From Chenopodium formosanum (Eukaryota > Streptophyta > Magnoliopsida > Caryophyllales > Amaranthaceae), in NCBI GenBank assembly GCA_024500155.1, contig CM044858.1:186001-250000 (forward strand): DNA of 64,000 nucleotides, read 5' to 3'. A program made the position numbers and the translations under genes. How positions within the stretch are numbered: position 1 is the stretch's first letter; each line of letters starts with the position of its first letter. A model generated the notes under the pieces. That model had not been told where the DNA came from. It was given only the letters and a program-made list of their open reading frames with translations, and did not search any database. Below, one piece after another: positions 38,160-49,397 of this stretch.

Positions 38160-41100
38160 ATGGCGTCAGATCAAGAAACAACCCAGGAAATGGCAGAAGG
38201 AACATTGCAGAACATTCTAGACCAAGAAAGCCTGAAATGGGTATTTGTAGGAGGCAAAGGTGGTGTTGGGAAGACAACTTGTAGCTCAATTCTTGCCATT
38301 CTTCTTGCAAGTGTTCGTCCTTCTGTTCTTATCATTTCCACTGATCCTGCCCACAACCTTAGCGATGCTTTTCAACAGCGTTTTACCAAGACTCCTACCC
38401 TTGTTAATGGCTTCCCCAATCTCTTTGCCATGGTAATTTTTGATAATTTCCTTGATTTTATTTTGTGGGGTTTTCTTAATTTGCCTATTTACAAAATGGG
38501 GTAATTTGGGGTGTAATTTGATTTGAATTTAAGGGAATTGAAATGTTTTTTTGATTGTTTTTGGAGTGATGATTAAAATGCAATATGGTATTTGATGAAG
38601 TAGAGAGGTCATCAGTTGTTGAGGAATGAAATTGTGTTTATTTAATTAGGGTGAGATTGCATGTTTTTTTGGGTTATTTTAGTTGATTGATTTTCAGCAA
38701 TTGTAGATGTTATTCGGTCCCAGGTCTTAGATATTGCCCCCAAAACTGTACAATCTAAACTAGCTGACATCAACAGTCTTCTAAAATTATGGTATTTTCA
38801 GTTGTTGTTTCCACCCTTTTGATGTAAAAATTTCCCTTGCTATAAAATTGCAAATTGGAAGTTTTCTTTGTTTTCATTTTGAATGGGATTAAATTAAATG
38901 GTTTCCTTTCTTGTTGAGCCATTGACTTCAATCTGATATGATTCCACTTGCTTACTAAAAGGAAGGAAGTTTACTTGGTCAAGGGAAGAAGTTTACTTGG
39001 TTAAGGGAAGAAGTTTGTAGTACAGAAGAAGTGGATTAGGAATGTGAGGAAGAGAGTGTTGGGGAGGGCGTTTTGTATACTGTTTGATCACAAAACCTCG
39101 TATTTGTCCGATGCTCAAAAGCTGTTACGCATCTGATGTGCTGTCTGAGAGTGATCTGTACTTTTGTAGAAGTAATTTTAGGGTTTGCAAGTGTTCATGT
39201 CGCATTTCGGATGTGCAAAGAATGTTATTTCAGACACAGGGAGTTCAAAATTATTCTATAATATTCTTGTGGGTACTAGGCTAATTGTTTGTGAGATAAT
39301 CATATGTAGTTGCCACAAAAGAATGTGGGTGCCTTGAAATTTTATTTGGTTTAACTTAAATGAGTAAATTATGTACAAACATTGTTATTTTAGAAAAAAT
39401 GTTGGCAAGCAAATTGGATGTAGTCATTGTGCTTTCTAAACTAGAGGTCTATAATGATGCATTAGAAAGAAAGAATTGGAAAAAGAAAATGATTTTTTTT
39501 AAAAAAATATCACACATATAACTAAAGGATTATGGTAAGTAATGTCATGACTCATGAAGTCATGATTTATGTTGGAAATTGGCTGAAACTAAATTATGAT
39601 CTCTGAAGAGCATAGCCTAAGGGAATGAAGGTATATGTATATGCTTGAGGGGGGAAAATAGGCATAAAGGAGGAGACAATTTTGATGTGCATGATAAAAA
39701 GCAAAATAGTTTATCAATTTGACCTTTTGTTTTGAAAAAAAAAAGTACTTTGTATATATTTGTTTGTATTTTTTGCTTTCCCTGATACTGTAGTATATTG
39801 CTTAGATATAATGTTTTCAACATACATTTACCTGCAGGAAGTGGATCCGTCTGTAGAGAATGATGATCTTTCTACTGATGGGCAAGATAACTTTGTATCT
39901 GAGCTAGCAAATGCAATTCCTGGAATTGATGAAGCTATGAGTTTTGCGGAAATGCTGAAGTGAGTATTTCGTCTACCACTGGACTCAGGATTTTGTCTTT
40001 AGTTTGTGCTTGGTCTTTTTTCAGTGTATACTTAATGTCATTTTGTTAGCAGTTGCAAGAAAACTTTAAAGAACATGGTTCTTTTCAGATAATCTATTTA
40101 TTATTCTTTTTTTTTTTTTGGGTGGGGGGTGTGCTTACATGCTGTCAGTTACCGCAAGGGCACCAATTGAACTTCTAATTTGTGCCTGGCCTACTTCCAA
40201 ATTACTTGGGTGCTCATTGAACCTCTTAGTGCAGAATAGAATGCTCATAGAGAGCCAAGGATTCAGTCACACCATTGGTACTGTGTTGGTACTTGTGATC
40301 TGACTTGCCATTGAGCCATTATATGTGCTGATGCTCGTAGTTGGTGAAGATTAGAGGTTTTATCTAGTCTTTAAGACATTCATATACACTGCTGTGGATT
40401 AAAGATACTTTACTCAAACTGACCTTTCCTCCAAGGCCCTAACATGAAAAGACTTTTTTTTTTCTTTTTTTTTTGTGAAATCTAATCGGAGTTGGCAGTG
40501 CTTTTTCATGTTCACATTTTTTATGGTTAATATCAAGGATTCAGAAGCTGCTTTCATGTATAATAATCCAACTGTTTAAAAAAGATGATATTCTAGACTG
40601 TTCGGTATTCACAGATGATTGAGACATTGGGTGTATAACCATTCATGAAAGAAATTCAATTAAAACGAAATTCACAAATCCAATCAAAAAACGTTAAAAG
40701 TAATTCCATATCTTTACCTGGGCATAGAGGATAAATGGTATGAGGAATGATTGGCTTGCTAGGCATTTTAGCCAAATGAGTGAATTTCAAATTAGTGATC
40801 TTTGTTCAGATATAGTGATATATCATAGCTCCCGTTCATTTCTCAAAAAATTGAGTACTAGCTAAGAGAAAATTTTCTTTTAGCAATTGATCCTCTATTG
40901 TACAAGAATGGGTGGTTACATCTGCTTTGATTGCAGTTCATATTTCCTTTTTTAGAGAGCTTTATTGTGTATGGCATTTCCCTTGTTAATTATTGACTGT
41001 GTTATTGCAGATTAGTTCAAACCATGGACTACTCTGTCATAGTGTTTGATACAGCTCCCACAGGACACACTCTTCGTCTTTTGCAATTTCCTTCCACATT

Positions 41101-42839
41101 AGAAAAGGGTTTGGCAAAAATGATGACCTTGAAGAACAAATTTGGGGGCTTATTAAGTCAGGTATGGCCGAATGGTTTCCTGTGATGCATGAATTCTTGA
41201 ATAAAGATTTTGGCCTGTGCTAATTGCTAGCCTCCTATGACATTCTTTCGTTGGGGGGAAGGGGTTACTGTTCTTCAATGATGCAGATCTATGGACTATG
41301 GCTATATTGAGCCTTGATGTCTAGCTACTAGGCCTTATTCACAAGTAACCAATTTGTTGTGATTTTTATGCTAGATGACTCGTCTCTTTGGTGTTGAAGA
41401 TGACTTTGGTGAAGATGCAATTCTTGGCAGGCTTGAAGGCATGAAAGAAGTAATCGAACAAGTTAACCAGCAGTTCAGGGATCCAGTAAGTCTGCTCCTG
41501 TTGCTCTACTCTATTTAATATCTCCCTGGTAAAATATATTGCGTGGGACTTTTTGTAGAAGCTGTAACTGTGAATTAGTCCAGACTAACCAGAGAACAAA
41601 ATCACCTATTGACTTACCTTTGGTTCATTAGAAGATTTAAAAAACAGCAGAGCATATATCAGTTGTAGGTTAAAATTTTCTTTCCATTCTTGAATTTTTG
41701 CTTTAAGTTTTTGTTTTATGTTTGAAGCCGTATAAACTACTCCCTCCATCCAGAATTATTTTGGATGTCTGGAAAACATAATCACCCGTCTGTATAATGT
41801 TGGTTATGATATAATATGCTTTCCTTTAATACAAGTGGAAATAGAAATAACCCTGCTTTTATAAACGATGTTGTGAAATCTCTTTCTATTCTTAAATTTA
41901 TCAATAATCTTGATTTTTTGACACTCATATTACAGGATATGACAACCTTTGTTTGTGTCTGCATTCCTGAGTTCTTATCACTGTATGAAACAGAGAGATT
42001 GGTGCAGGAACTTGCAAAGTTTGAGATTGATACTCACAATATCATCATCAATCAAGTTTTATTTGATGACGAAGGTACTATTTCTTGTATCTAAACATTT
42101 CAGGTTTTGTTTAGTCTGCCACTTGATATAATTGGCTTAACACCATTTGAAATTTGGTGATTATAGTTGTTGATTCTAAGCTGCTGAAAGCTAGAATGCG
42201 AATGCAAGAGAGATATATTGATCAATTCTACATGTTGTATGAAGACTTTCACATTACAAAACTACCGTTGATGCCTGAAGAGGTAGGTCCAGCTGAAACT
42301 AGTCCCTACTTGAGTTCAGTTAGCTTAACTTTTCTCTTAAGTCGATGTGATAATAACTCCTCCCTCCATTTAGCATTAGGAGTCCCATATATACTACAAA
42401 GTATATGCTTTGTACTACTTTAGGTTCCTAACTTGGTAATGATTCTATGATAAAATTTTCAAGTATGCCACTACTTACAATAAGTGATGGGGCAAAAAAA
42501 TGACCCAACTATTAAAAAAAATATATATCTGTTGAACTGCATCATATCTTTAAGTAGGAGGGATCAGGAAAACGCAGCAATTAGTTTTTACCTGGAAAAG
42601 TTTACTGTCGATTACCTTGAACTTGCATAATTGTATAAACAAAAATTAATTTTTGTATATAGGTCACTGGCTTACAAGCGTTGAGGTCATTTTCACAACA
42701 TTTCCTCGTACCATACGAACCTAAAATCAAAAAGGGAAGTGTTGAAGAATTGGAACTGAGGATAACTGAGTTAAAACTACAGTTGAAAACTGCAGAAGAG
42801 GAGCTGGAGAAGATACGAAAGGGTAAACAAAAGGTGTAA
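38160..42839 (+). CDS. GET3A: ATPase GET3a, tail-anchored protein targeting factor
   Basis: Seven exons: 38160-38432, 39838-39959, 41011-41161, 41375-41485, 41936-42074, 42167-42282, 42663-42839. The 362-residue product closes in frame. This is a cytosolic ArsA/GET3 ATPase that carries tail-anchored membrane proteins to the ER receptor GET1. Visible motifs: deviant Walker A GGKGGVGKTT (31-40), switch I DPAHN (62-66), switch II FDTAPTGHT (144-152), and the hydrophobic groove/NQVLFDDE region. The C-terminal ~35 residues form a charged coiled-coil-like tail (EELELRITELKLQLKTAEEE). The zinc-binding CxxC of yeast and animal GET3 is absent; the region reads KLLKARMRMQERY, as I recall for plant GET3a. 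There is no transit peptide, so it is not the organellar GET3b/c form. The start is the first ATG in good context (TCAATGGCG). Confidence 0.96.
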
Positions 42840-44222
42840 GCGCGACTCATGAGACGACAAACATTTAATTTTGCCCTGTTTTTTTTTTCCTTGAAATCAG
42901 AATTTTTTTTTTTAGCTCTTCTTTTTCTTATTTGAGGGGTGCTGGGATAGGCAGGTGATAGCCTGGCCACCGGGGCTTGCCCGAGGATGGCCTATTTATT
43001 GATTCTTCACCAAGATGCATGTGTTTTATATAGGTCATTGTAACAAAGGGAATATGTTATAGTAGCATTGCATTATAGATACTGTATTTTTCAATTTGTC
43101 ATGCATCTTCTTGAACAGATGAACCTGACTCCAAAACACTTGGTAGAGTAATAAGATCAGTTATTATAACTGTATGATTTGTAGTGATATGCGATTGATG
43201 CTAACCTTGATTGCCTCTAATTGGCTAATTAGTAGGGAATAATCACCAATAATTTTCGAGTTTATAAAATTATTTTATTAACATTATTCAGACCTAGAAA
43301 ATTGGATTTGAACACAACCGTACTCTCTACGAAATCACATAACCTAAATTTAGCCTGACCGTACAACAATGTGTAATAATTTTTGTTTTAACTTAACAAG
43401 CTTATTGACAATAGAATTGAATGTGCCCTTGTGAAACTTGATTCGTACTTGATTACAAACCCAAAATATAGACTTAATAAACATAATAGTGTTGTAATTT
43501 TTTCTATTAGGAACTAATTACTATTGTCAAAGAGAACAACTTCGACTCAACACCTACACTATGAAATTATGAAATTACATACACTGAATTTGATTTTACT
43601 TAGTTTTGATCATTGATCCGGCACTAAATATTTCTAATAATTATTAATTTCGCTTAATAAGCCTATTGATACTATTGAATTTAGTATGACTCACCAGCAA
43701 AACTTAATTAAGTCAACATCAATTACACTAAATTAAAATTGATGACTAAATACCAAAAATCTACTTGAAATCAAGTAACTTGAATTTGATGTTGACCTAA
43801 TTAAGCAATCAACTTTTAATAACAATTATTATTATTAATCAATAATAATAAGACTATAATTTGGGAATAGTTTTGGTAATTGAATTGAATATGACTCAAC
43901 ACGAAATCAACCTAAACATCCAAATATGACTTGAATTGACTTAAACCTTGATTATTCAAACAACTCGATTGTCAAGCCAAATATCAAGAAAGACAAAAAC
44001 CTCATGACTCCTAAAGTTTAAAATAACAACCAAATAAACAATTTATGCACCAAGTAAGTCATAACTCAAAAGATAGATTTGATTAATAACAAATGTCTTT
44101 ACAAAATATTTTCCTAAGAACGTACACCAACATAATTCTTAAGCTAAAGATCAATTTCGAACATTATTCGAACTAGTTAATTACACTTAATGACTTCAAG
44201 AAAGTCATGCATGCTAATTAAG
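42840..44222. other. Intergenic between GET3a and the small-gene array
   Basis: GET3a 3' UTR, then AT-rich sequence. From about 43480 the sequence resembles 45440 onwards and 47960 onwards, so this is where duplicated unit 1 begins. No gene seen in it. Confidence 0.5.
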
Positions 44223-44517
44223 CTAATACTCATTACTCAATATCCGAGAACTAAATTTGTGACAATACGAGGGCATAACAACTCGAGCAGGGAGATTGGG
44301 AAGACAAGGAGAGTTGTCGCTGCCTTGGTGATTCACTGAAGTTACCGTTGCAACACCTTGATTAGCCGCGACACCTTTATTAGTAGAATAAGCCGGTATG
44401 GGTGTTGAAGACGCAGTGGTTTTGATCTGCTTCTTGATGCTGCTTCCTGATTTCTTAGGGATGAGAAACACAACTCAATGATGCCATTTTGCGAAGAACA
44501 TTACCGAGTTTAGCCAT
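44223..44517 (-). pseudogene. Small unknown-family gene, copy 1, frameshifted
   Basis: By comparison with copies 2 and 3, the start is the ATG at 44517-44515. The reading frame runs 20 codons (MAKLGNVLRKMASLSCVSHP) and then hits TAA at 44457-44455. The cause is one extra C: CATCCCTAAG here against CATCCTAAG in copy 2. After the shift, the rest of the protein is still fully open to the family's normal end (44471-44223, ending FSSRILSNEY). The break is therefore recent, allelic or a sequence error. A TATA box (44612-44619) is intact, so the gene may still be transcribed. The function of the family is unknown to me. Confidence 0.75.
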
Positions 44518-46046
44518 TACAACTTCTTTACGTAAGAGCACCAAGAAAAATTTTAGATTAACAAAAAGAACTAGTATTGTGTATGAAACTCTAGGGTAAA
44601 TAATTTGGCCTTATTTATACATAAATTTGGAAAGTCGGTTGTTAGAGAAAAATTACTAAACCAATAAAATTCTACTACATACATGATTTCATATCTAAAG
44701 GATATCTTGTAAGAGGATAAAGATCAGCAGTTTCCTATTTTACAAAAATTGTTGTAAGTCCAAATAGTCGACCGTCATTAGTAATATTATCTTAATTGGT
44801 AGATAAGATTATAATAAGTTTCCATAAATAAATATTTTTTCTTTGGTTCTAAGAAAGGTTAGAAAGCCATACAAGATAATAAATTAATAATAATGTAGGC
44901 AAACTTCGATTTCGCATTTTAAATTACTACGTACTATGTAGTACGAAGTACCTAATACTACGTATTTATTATCACTTATACAAAATAATTTTAATAATTT
45001 ATGAGTAATATTTTTAAGAAATAGTACATACAAGTTCCACATGTCAATAGAGAAATTAATATTTTTAATTAAGTTTAGAAAAATAAGTTTATATAAATAA
45101 TGAAAATTAAGTCATATAGAGCACCCAATTAGCCCGTTGAGGTCAATTAAATGTGGCAATCCAAGAGATATATGACGGGATGCGAATATGGGATATATTA
45201 TAGTAATTGGAAAACAAATTAATGTGGCTATGAAATTTAATTAACTACAAGGTATGGATTTGTACAATACCTACTACGACAAGTAAAAAGTTAAATATTG
45301 AAAAGTGTTTAAATATTCTCTTGAGGAATTTATTGATCTCTTAATTAACCTACAATCTACATAATTTTAAATTTGTTTTTTAAATAATATTGTGATATAG
45401 CACAACTAGTAGTATTGATCAATTTTTTAATAATAGTGTTGTTTTTCCTATAGGAACTAATTACTACTCGTATTGTTAAAGAGCAAATTAACAACTTCGA
45501 CTTAACAGCATACCTACACTTTAAAATTATGAAGTTATTACATAAACTGAATTTGTCTTTACTTAATTTTGATACTGATCTAGCAATAAATGTGTCTAAT
45601 AATAATTATAAATATTCACTTAATAAGCCTATTAATAATTGAATTCATAATCAATTACATTAAATTAAAATTCATGACCTAATACCAAACTACTACTTGA
45701 AATTAAACCACGTAACTTGAGTTTTGGTAATTGGATCGAATATGACTCAACTCGAAATCAACCTAAAAATCCAAACATGACTTGACTTAAACCTTAGCTA
45801 GATTATTCATCAAGAAACAAAAACCTTTGATCTTAAAATTAAAAATAACTAACAAACTAACTAAACAACCGTATGCACCAAGTATAACTCAAAAGTTAGA
45901 TTTGATTAATAACAAATTTTTCCTTACAAAATATTTTCCTAAGAACGTACACCATCATAATTCTTAAGCTAGAGATCAATTAGAACATTATTCGAACTAA
46001 TTAATTACACTTAATGACTTCAAGAAAGTCATGCATGCTAATTAAG
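44518..46046. other. Spacer between small-gene copies 1 and 2
   Basis: Contains the promoter of copy 1 (44518-44900), with a conserved ACCAATAAAATTCTAC block, and then the left part of duplicated unit 2. No other gene seen. Confidence 0.5.
44612..44619 (-). promoter_or_regulatory. TATA box, small gene copy 1
   Basis: TATAAATA on the minus strand, about 95 bp before the start codon, in a context conserved in all three copies (GTATAAATAAGGCCAAA in copies 1 and 3). Confidence 0.65.
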
Positions 46047-46340
46047 CTAATACACATTACTCAATATCCGAGCACTAAACTTGTGACAATATGAGGGCAT
46101 AACAACTGGAGTAGGGAGTTTGGGAAGACATGGCGAGTTGTCGCTGCCTTGGTGATTCACCGGAGTTATTGTTGCAACACCTTGATTAGCCGTGACACCT
46201 TTAGTAGAAGAAGCCGGCGTTGAAGACGTGGTTTTGATCTTCTTCTTGATGCTGCTTTCTGATTTCTTAGGATGAGAAACACAACTTAAAGATGCCATTT
46301 TGCTCATAATACTATGAAGAATTTTGCTGAGTTTAGCCAT
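46047..46340 (-). CDS. Small basic protein of unknown family, copy 2
   Basis: Single exon, 97 residues. I do not recognise the family. It begins MAKLSKILHS, then KMASLSCVSHPKKSESS, a lysine/serine/threonine-rich middle (KKKIKTTSSTPASSTKG), then GVATITPVNHQGSDNSPCLP, and the most conserved part at the C-terminus: VVMPSYCHKFSARILSNVY. There is no hydrophobic signal peptide or membrane segment; the composition is basic and probably partly disordered. The start is chosen because MAKL is shared by all three copies and follows a conserved TATA box (46439-46446) by ~100 bp; a longer in-frame extension upstream to 46400 is not conserved. Two paralogues lie 1.8 kb to the left and 2.5 kb to the right. 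Selection on the reading frame is suggested by substitutions that keep it open. Confidence 0.65.
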   Translation of the reverse strand: MAKLSKILHSIMSKMASLSCVSHPKKSESSIKKKIKTTSSTPASSTKGVTANQGVATITPVNHQGSDNSPCLPKLPTPVVMPSYCHKFSARILSNVY

Positions 46341-47110
46341 TATTATTTCTTTACGTAAGAACTCCAAAAAAAAAAAAAAATTAAGATTAACAAAGAACAA
46401 ATATTGTGTTATGAAACTCTAGCGCATATTATTTGGCCTATTTATACACAAATTTGGATTAGTGAACTACGCGTAATTTTTATATATGGAAAGTCGGTTG
46501 CTAGAAAAATTACTAAACCAATAATATTGTACGAGTACTACATGATTTCATATCTAAAGGAAATTTTGTAAGAGGATAAAGATCAGTTTAATTTCCTATT
46601 TTACAAAAATTATTGTAAGTCTAATAGTCAACCGTCATTAGTATTTTTTTTATATATATATATTTATTATTATTTTTTTTTTTTTTGAGGGAATCATTAT
46701 TAGTACTCCGTATTATCTTGGTAGATTAGTACGAGTAATATGTTTCCATAAATAAACATTTTTTTTCCTTTGATGCAAAGAAAGTCATTCATTCATGCAA
46801 GATAATAAATTAATAAAGTGTTATTTATTATTACTTTTACAAAATAATCCCAATAATTAATGAGTAATATTTTTTTTAAGAGATAGTACATACATATTCC
46901 ACATGCATGTCAATAGAGAAAATAATATAATTAATTTAATCAAGTTTAATTTAGAAAAAATAAGCTTATATAAATAATGAAAATTATGTCATACAGATAG
47001 CCCGTGAAGGTCAATTACATGTGGCAATCCAGGATGATGGAATGCATATATGTGGGATATATTTGACTCTGTAGTAAAAACAAATTAATGTTGTTATATA
47101 TGAAATTTAA
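46341..47110. other. Promoter side of small gene copy 2
   Basis: Conserved upstream region with an ACCAATAATATTG block and a poly-purine/TA-rich stretch around 46648-46686. No other gene seen. It ends at the insertion site of the Mutator-like element. Confidence 0.45.
46439..46446 (-). promoter_or_regulatory. TATA box, small gene copy 2
   Basis: TATAAATA on the minus strand, about 100 bp before the start codon, at the equivalent place to copies 1 and 3. Confidence 0.65.
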
Positions 47111-47762
47111 GGACAATTTTGCAATGGCCACAATAATATTGTAGTCATTGTAATCTTTCAATCTAGACCTTTAAAATTTAGTATTAAATCTTGACCATAT
47201 AAAATTGACTAAATAATAAATAATAATTATAATGATTTGTACACAATAGATAAAAATTAATTTTATTAGAAGTAAAATTATTGATAATAATTGATCGATT
47301 ACTTCTTAAATAAAGCCTTACAGTCTATTTTCGAACCCTTTCTTCCATTGAATCGTTCGATTCCAAAATTCGAATTCCGTCGATGTACTTTGTTGTCTTT
47401 GTATAACAATTAGTGTTGGGTGATATTTATTTTTGTGGGAAAGATGATACAGATAAGTTGATAACATAAGTATAATACTTCGATTCTTGATGATAATAGT
47501 AATTTAACCATGGTAATTTGCTGCTGCAATATTAATGGAGATTGATAGATTTGCTTGGTAGAGAAAGCGAAACTGCTTGTATTCGGCGACAAAAACAGTT
47601 TTTTCTTTCCAAAGTAAAAACAAGGAGTTATTTTTAAAATTACAATTTTTTTTTCATAGTCAAACAAATAAATGAACAAGATTTATCCTTAAAATTTTAA
47701 TGGTTGAGATTAAAAACAATTATAATGGCTACATATTTATTGTAGCCATTGAATAGTCTTCC
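47111..47762. mobile_element. Mutator-like non-autonomous element in duplicated unit 2
   Basis: 652 bp flanked by an exact 10-bp direct repeat TGAAATTTAA (47101-47110 and 47763-47772). The terminal inverted repeats are about 45 bp: left GCAATGGCCACAATAATATT, right (complement) TCAATGGCTACAATAAATAT, both beginning GGA and ending near TAATC/TAATT. Units 1 and 3 have the uninterrupted sequence TATGAAATTTAATTAA at the equivalent places (about 45229 and 49308). A minus-strand frame at 47410-47679 has no recognisable domain. Fits a MULE-derived MITE that jumped in after the duplication. Confidence 0.88.
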
Positions 47763-48511
47763 TGAAATTTAATTAACTATAAGTATGGATTTGTACAATA
47801 CGTACTAAAAGGTTAAAGATTGAGAAGTGTTTAAATACTCTCTTCAGAAATTTATTATTCTCTTAACCTACAATCTACATACTACGTATTTTTAAATAAT
47901 ATTGTGATATAGGCATATAGCACAACTAATACTATTGATATATCAATGCTTGGTGTTTTATTTTTACTAGTAGTGTTGAATTTCTTATTAGGAATTGATA
48001 ATTACTATTGTTAAAGAGCAAATAAACAACTTCCACTTAACACCTAGACTATCACGTAACTTGAATTTGATGTTGACTTAAGCAATCAACGTTATTTGAT
48101 CTTTATTATATTATTGTTATTCTATCAAATAAGACTATAATTTGCGAATAGTTTTGTTAATTTAATCGATCGAATATGGCTCAACTTGAAATCAACCTAG
48201 CTAAACGCACGTCCAAACATGACATGTACTTAAACCTTGATTATTCAAACAACTCAATTGTTAAGCCAAAAATCAAGAAAAACAAAATCCTCATGATTCC
48301 TAAAACTAAAAATAACAATCCAATAACTAAACAACCGTACGTATGCATCAAGTAAGTCATAACTCAAAAGTTAAATTTGATTAATAACAAATTTCTCCTT
48401 ACAATATATTTTCCTAAGTACACAAACATAATTATGCTTAATAAGATCGATTAAGAACCTTCAAACTACTTAATTACACTTAATGAATTAAAGAAAGTCA
48501 CGCATGCTAAG

Positions 48512-48808
48512 CTAATACATATTATTCAATAGCCTAGCACTAAATTTGTGACTATAAGAGGGCATAGCTACTCGAGCAGGGACATTATTGGGAAGACACC
48601 AGTTGTCGCCGCCTTGGTGATTCACCGGAGTAATTTTTACACCACCTTGATTAGCCGCGACACCTTTATTAGTAGAATAAGCCGGTATGGGTGTTGAAGA
48701 CGTAGTGGTTTTGATCTGCTTCTTGTTAATGCTGCTTCCTGATTTCTTAGGATTAGAAACACAACTCAATGACGCCATTTTGCGAAGAACATTACTAAGT
48801 TTAGCCAT
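48512..48808 (-). CDS. Small basic protein of unknown family, copy 3
   Basis: Single exon, 98 residues, paralogue of copy 2 at roughly 70 percent identity by eye. It opens MAKLSNVLRKMASLSCVSNP, continues with KKSGSSINKKQIKTTTSSTP, then NKGVAANQGGVKITPVNHQG, and ends VAMPSYSHKFSARLLNNMY. The conserved SYC of copies 1 and 2 is SYS here, and the SPCLP motif is WCLP, so only one of the two C-terminal-half cysteines is kept. No signal peptide is seen. The in-frame extension upstream of this ATG (to 48973) runs through the TATA box and is not coding. No function can be assigned; the family may be lineage-specific. Confidence 0.65.
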   Translation of the reverse strand: MAKLSNVLRKMASLSCVSNPKKSGSSINKKQIKTTTSSTPIPAYSTNKGVAANQGGVKITPVNHQGGDNWCLPNNVPARVAMPSYSHKFSARLLNNMY

Positions 48809-48900
48809 TACTACTACTTTACGTAAGAACACCAACAAAAAATTAAGATTAACAAAGAGCAAGTATTGTGTATGGAATTCTAGGGAAAATAGTTTGGCCT

Positions 48901-48908
48901 TATTTATA
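48901..48908 (-). promoter_or_regulatory. TATA box, small gene copy 3
   Basis: TATAAATA on the minus strand, ~95 bp before the start codon, inside the promoter block shared by the three copies. Confidence 0.65.
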
Positions 48909-49397
48909 CACAAATTTGGAAAGTCGGTTGCTAGAGAAAAATTACTAAACCAATAAAATTCTACTACATACATGATTTCATATCTAAGTCGAATCTCCTG
49001 CTTTTACCTAAGCATCCGCCACCGAAGAGTTTGCTGTCGGAGGAGTCTGCCAAAGGATATCTTGTAAGAGGATAAAGATCAGAAGTTTCCTATTTTACAA
49101 ATATTGTTGGAAGTCCTATTTCATATCAACCGTCATTAGTAATAGAGTATTATCTTAATTCCTAGATAAGAAAACAATAAGTTTCCATAAATAATTTTTT
49201 TGTTCTTTGGTTCTAAGAAAGGTTAGAAAGCCATACAAGATAATAAATTAATAATGTAGGCAAACTTCGATTACATATTTTAGAGAAACCAAATAATGTG
49301 TATGAAATTTAATTAAGTATAAGTACGGATTTTGTACGCATTAAAAAGGTTAAAGGTTGATACGTCTTAGATATTTTTTTGAGAATTATGTTATAAC

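Larger units (their letters stand above)
43480..49340. repeat. Three-unit tandem segmental duplication
   Basis: Three diverged units of about 1.9, 2.5 and 1.4 kb begin near 43480, 45420 and 47960. In the same order they share: TAGGAACTAATTACTA-type sequence, an AAATCAACCTAA block, a small gene on the minus strand (44223, 46047, 48512), its TATA box, and CAAGATAATAAATTAATAA. Unit 2 is longer because of a 652-bp insertion at 47111. Unit 3 is shorter on its left side and carries a 66-bp insertion. Confidence 0.8.

Noticed and set aside
38965..39017. Two to three copies of a 22-bp GAAGTTTACTTGGTCAAGGG unit in GET3a intron 1
   Set aside because: A minor local duplication without further structure.
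42355..42567. Possible Stowaway MITE in GET3a intron 6 (CTCCCTCCATTT ... AGTAGGAGGGATC)
   Set aside because: The ends are suggestive, but the inverted repeat is short and no clear TA duplication is seen.
48809..48973. N-terminal extension of small gene copy 3
   Set aside because: It runs through the TATA box and promoter and is not shared with copy 1 or 2. MAKL at 48808 is the conserved start.
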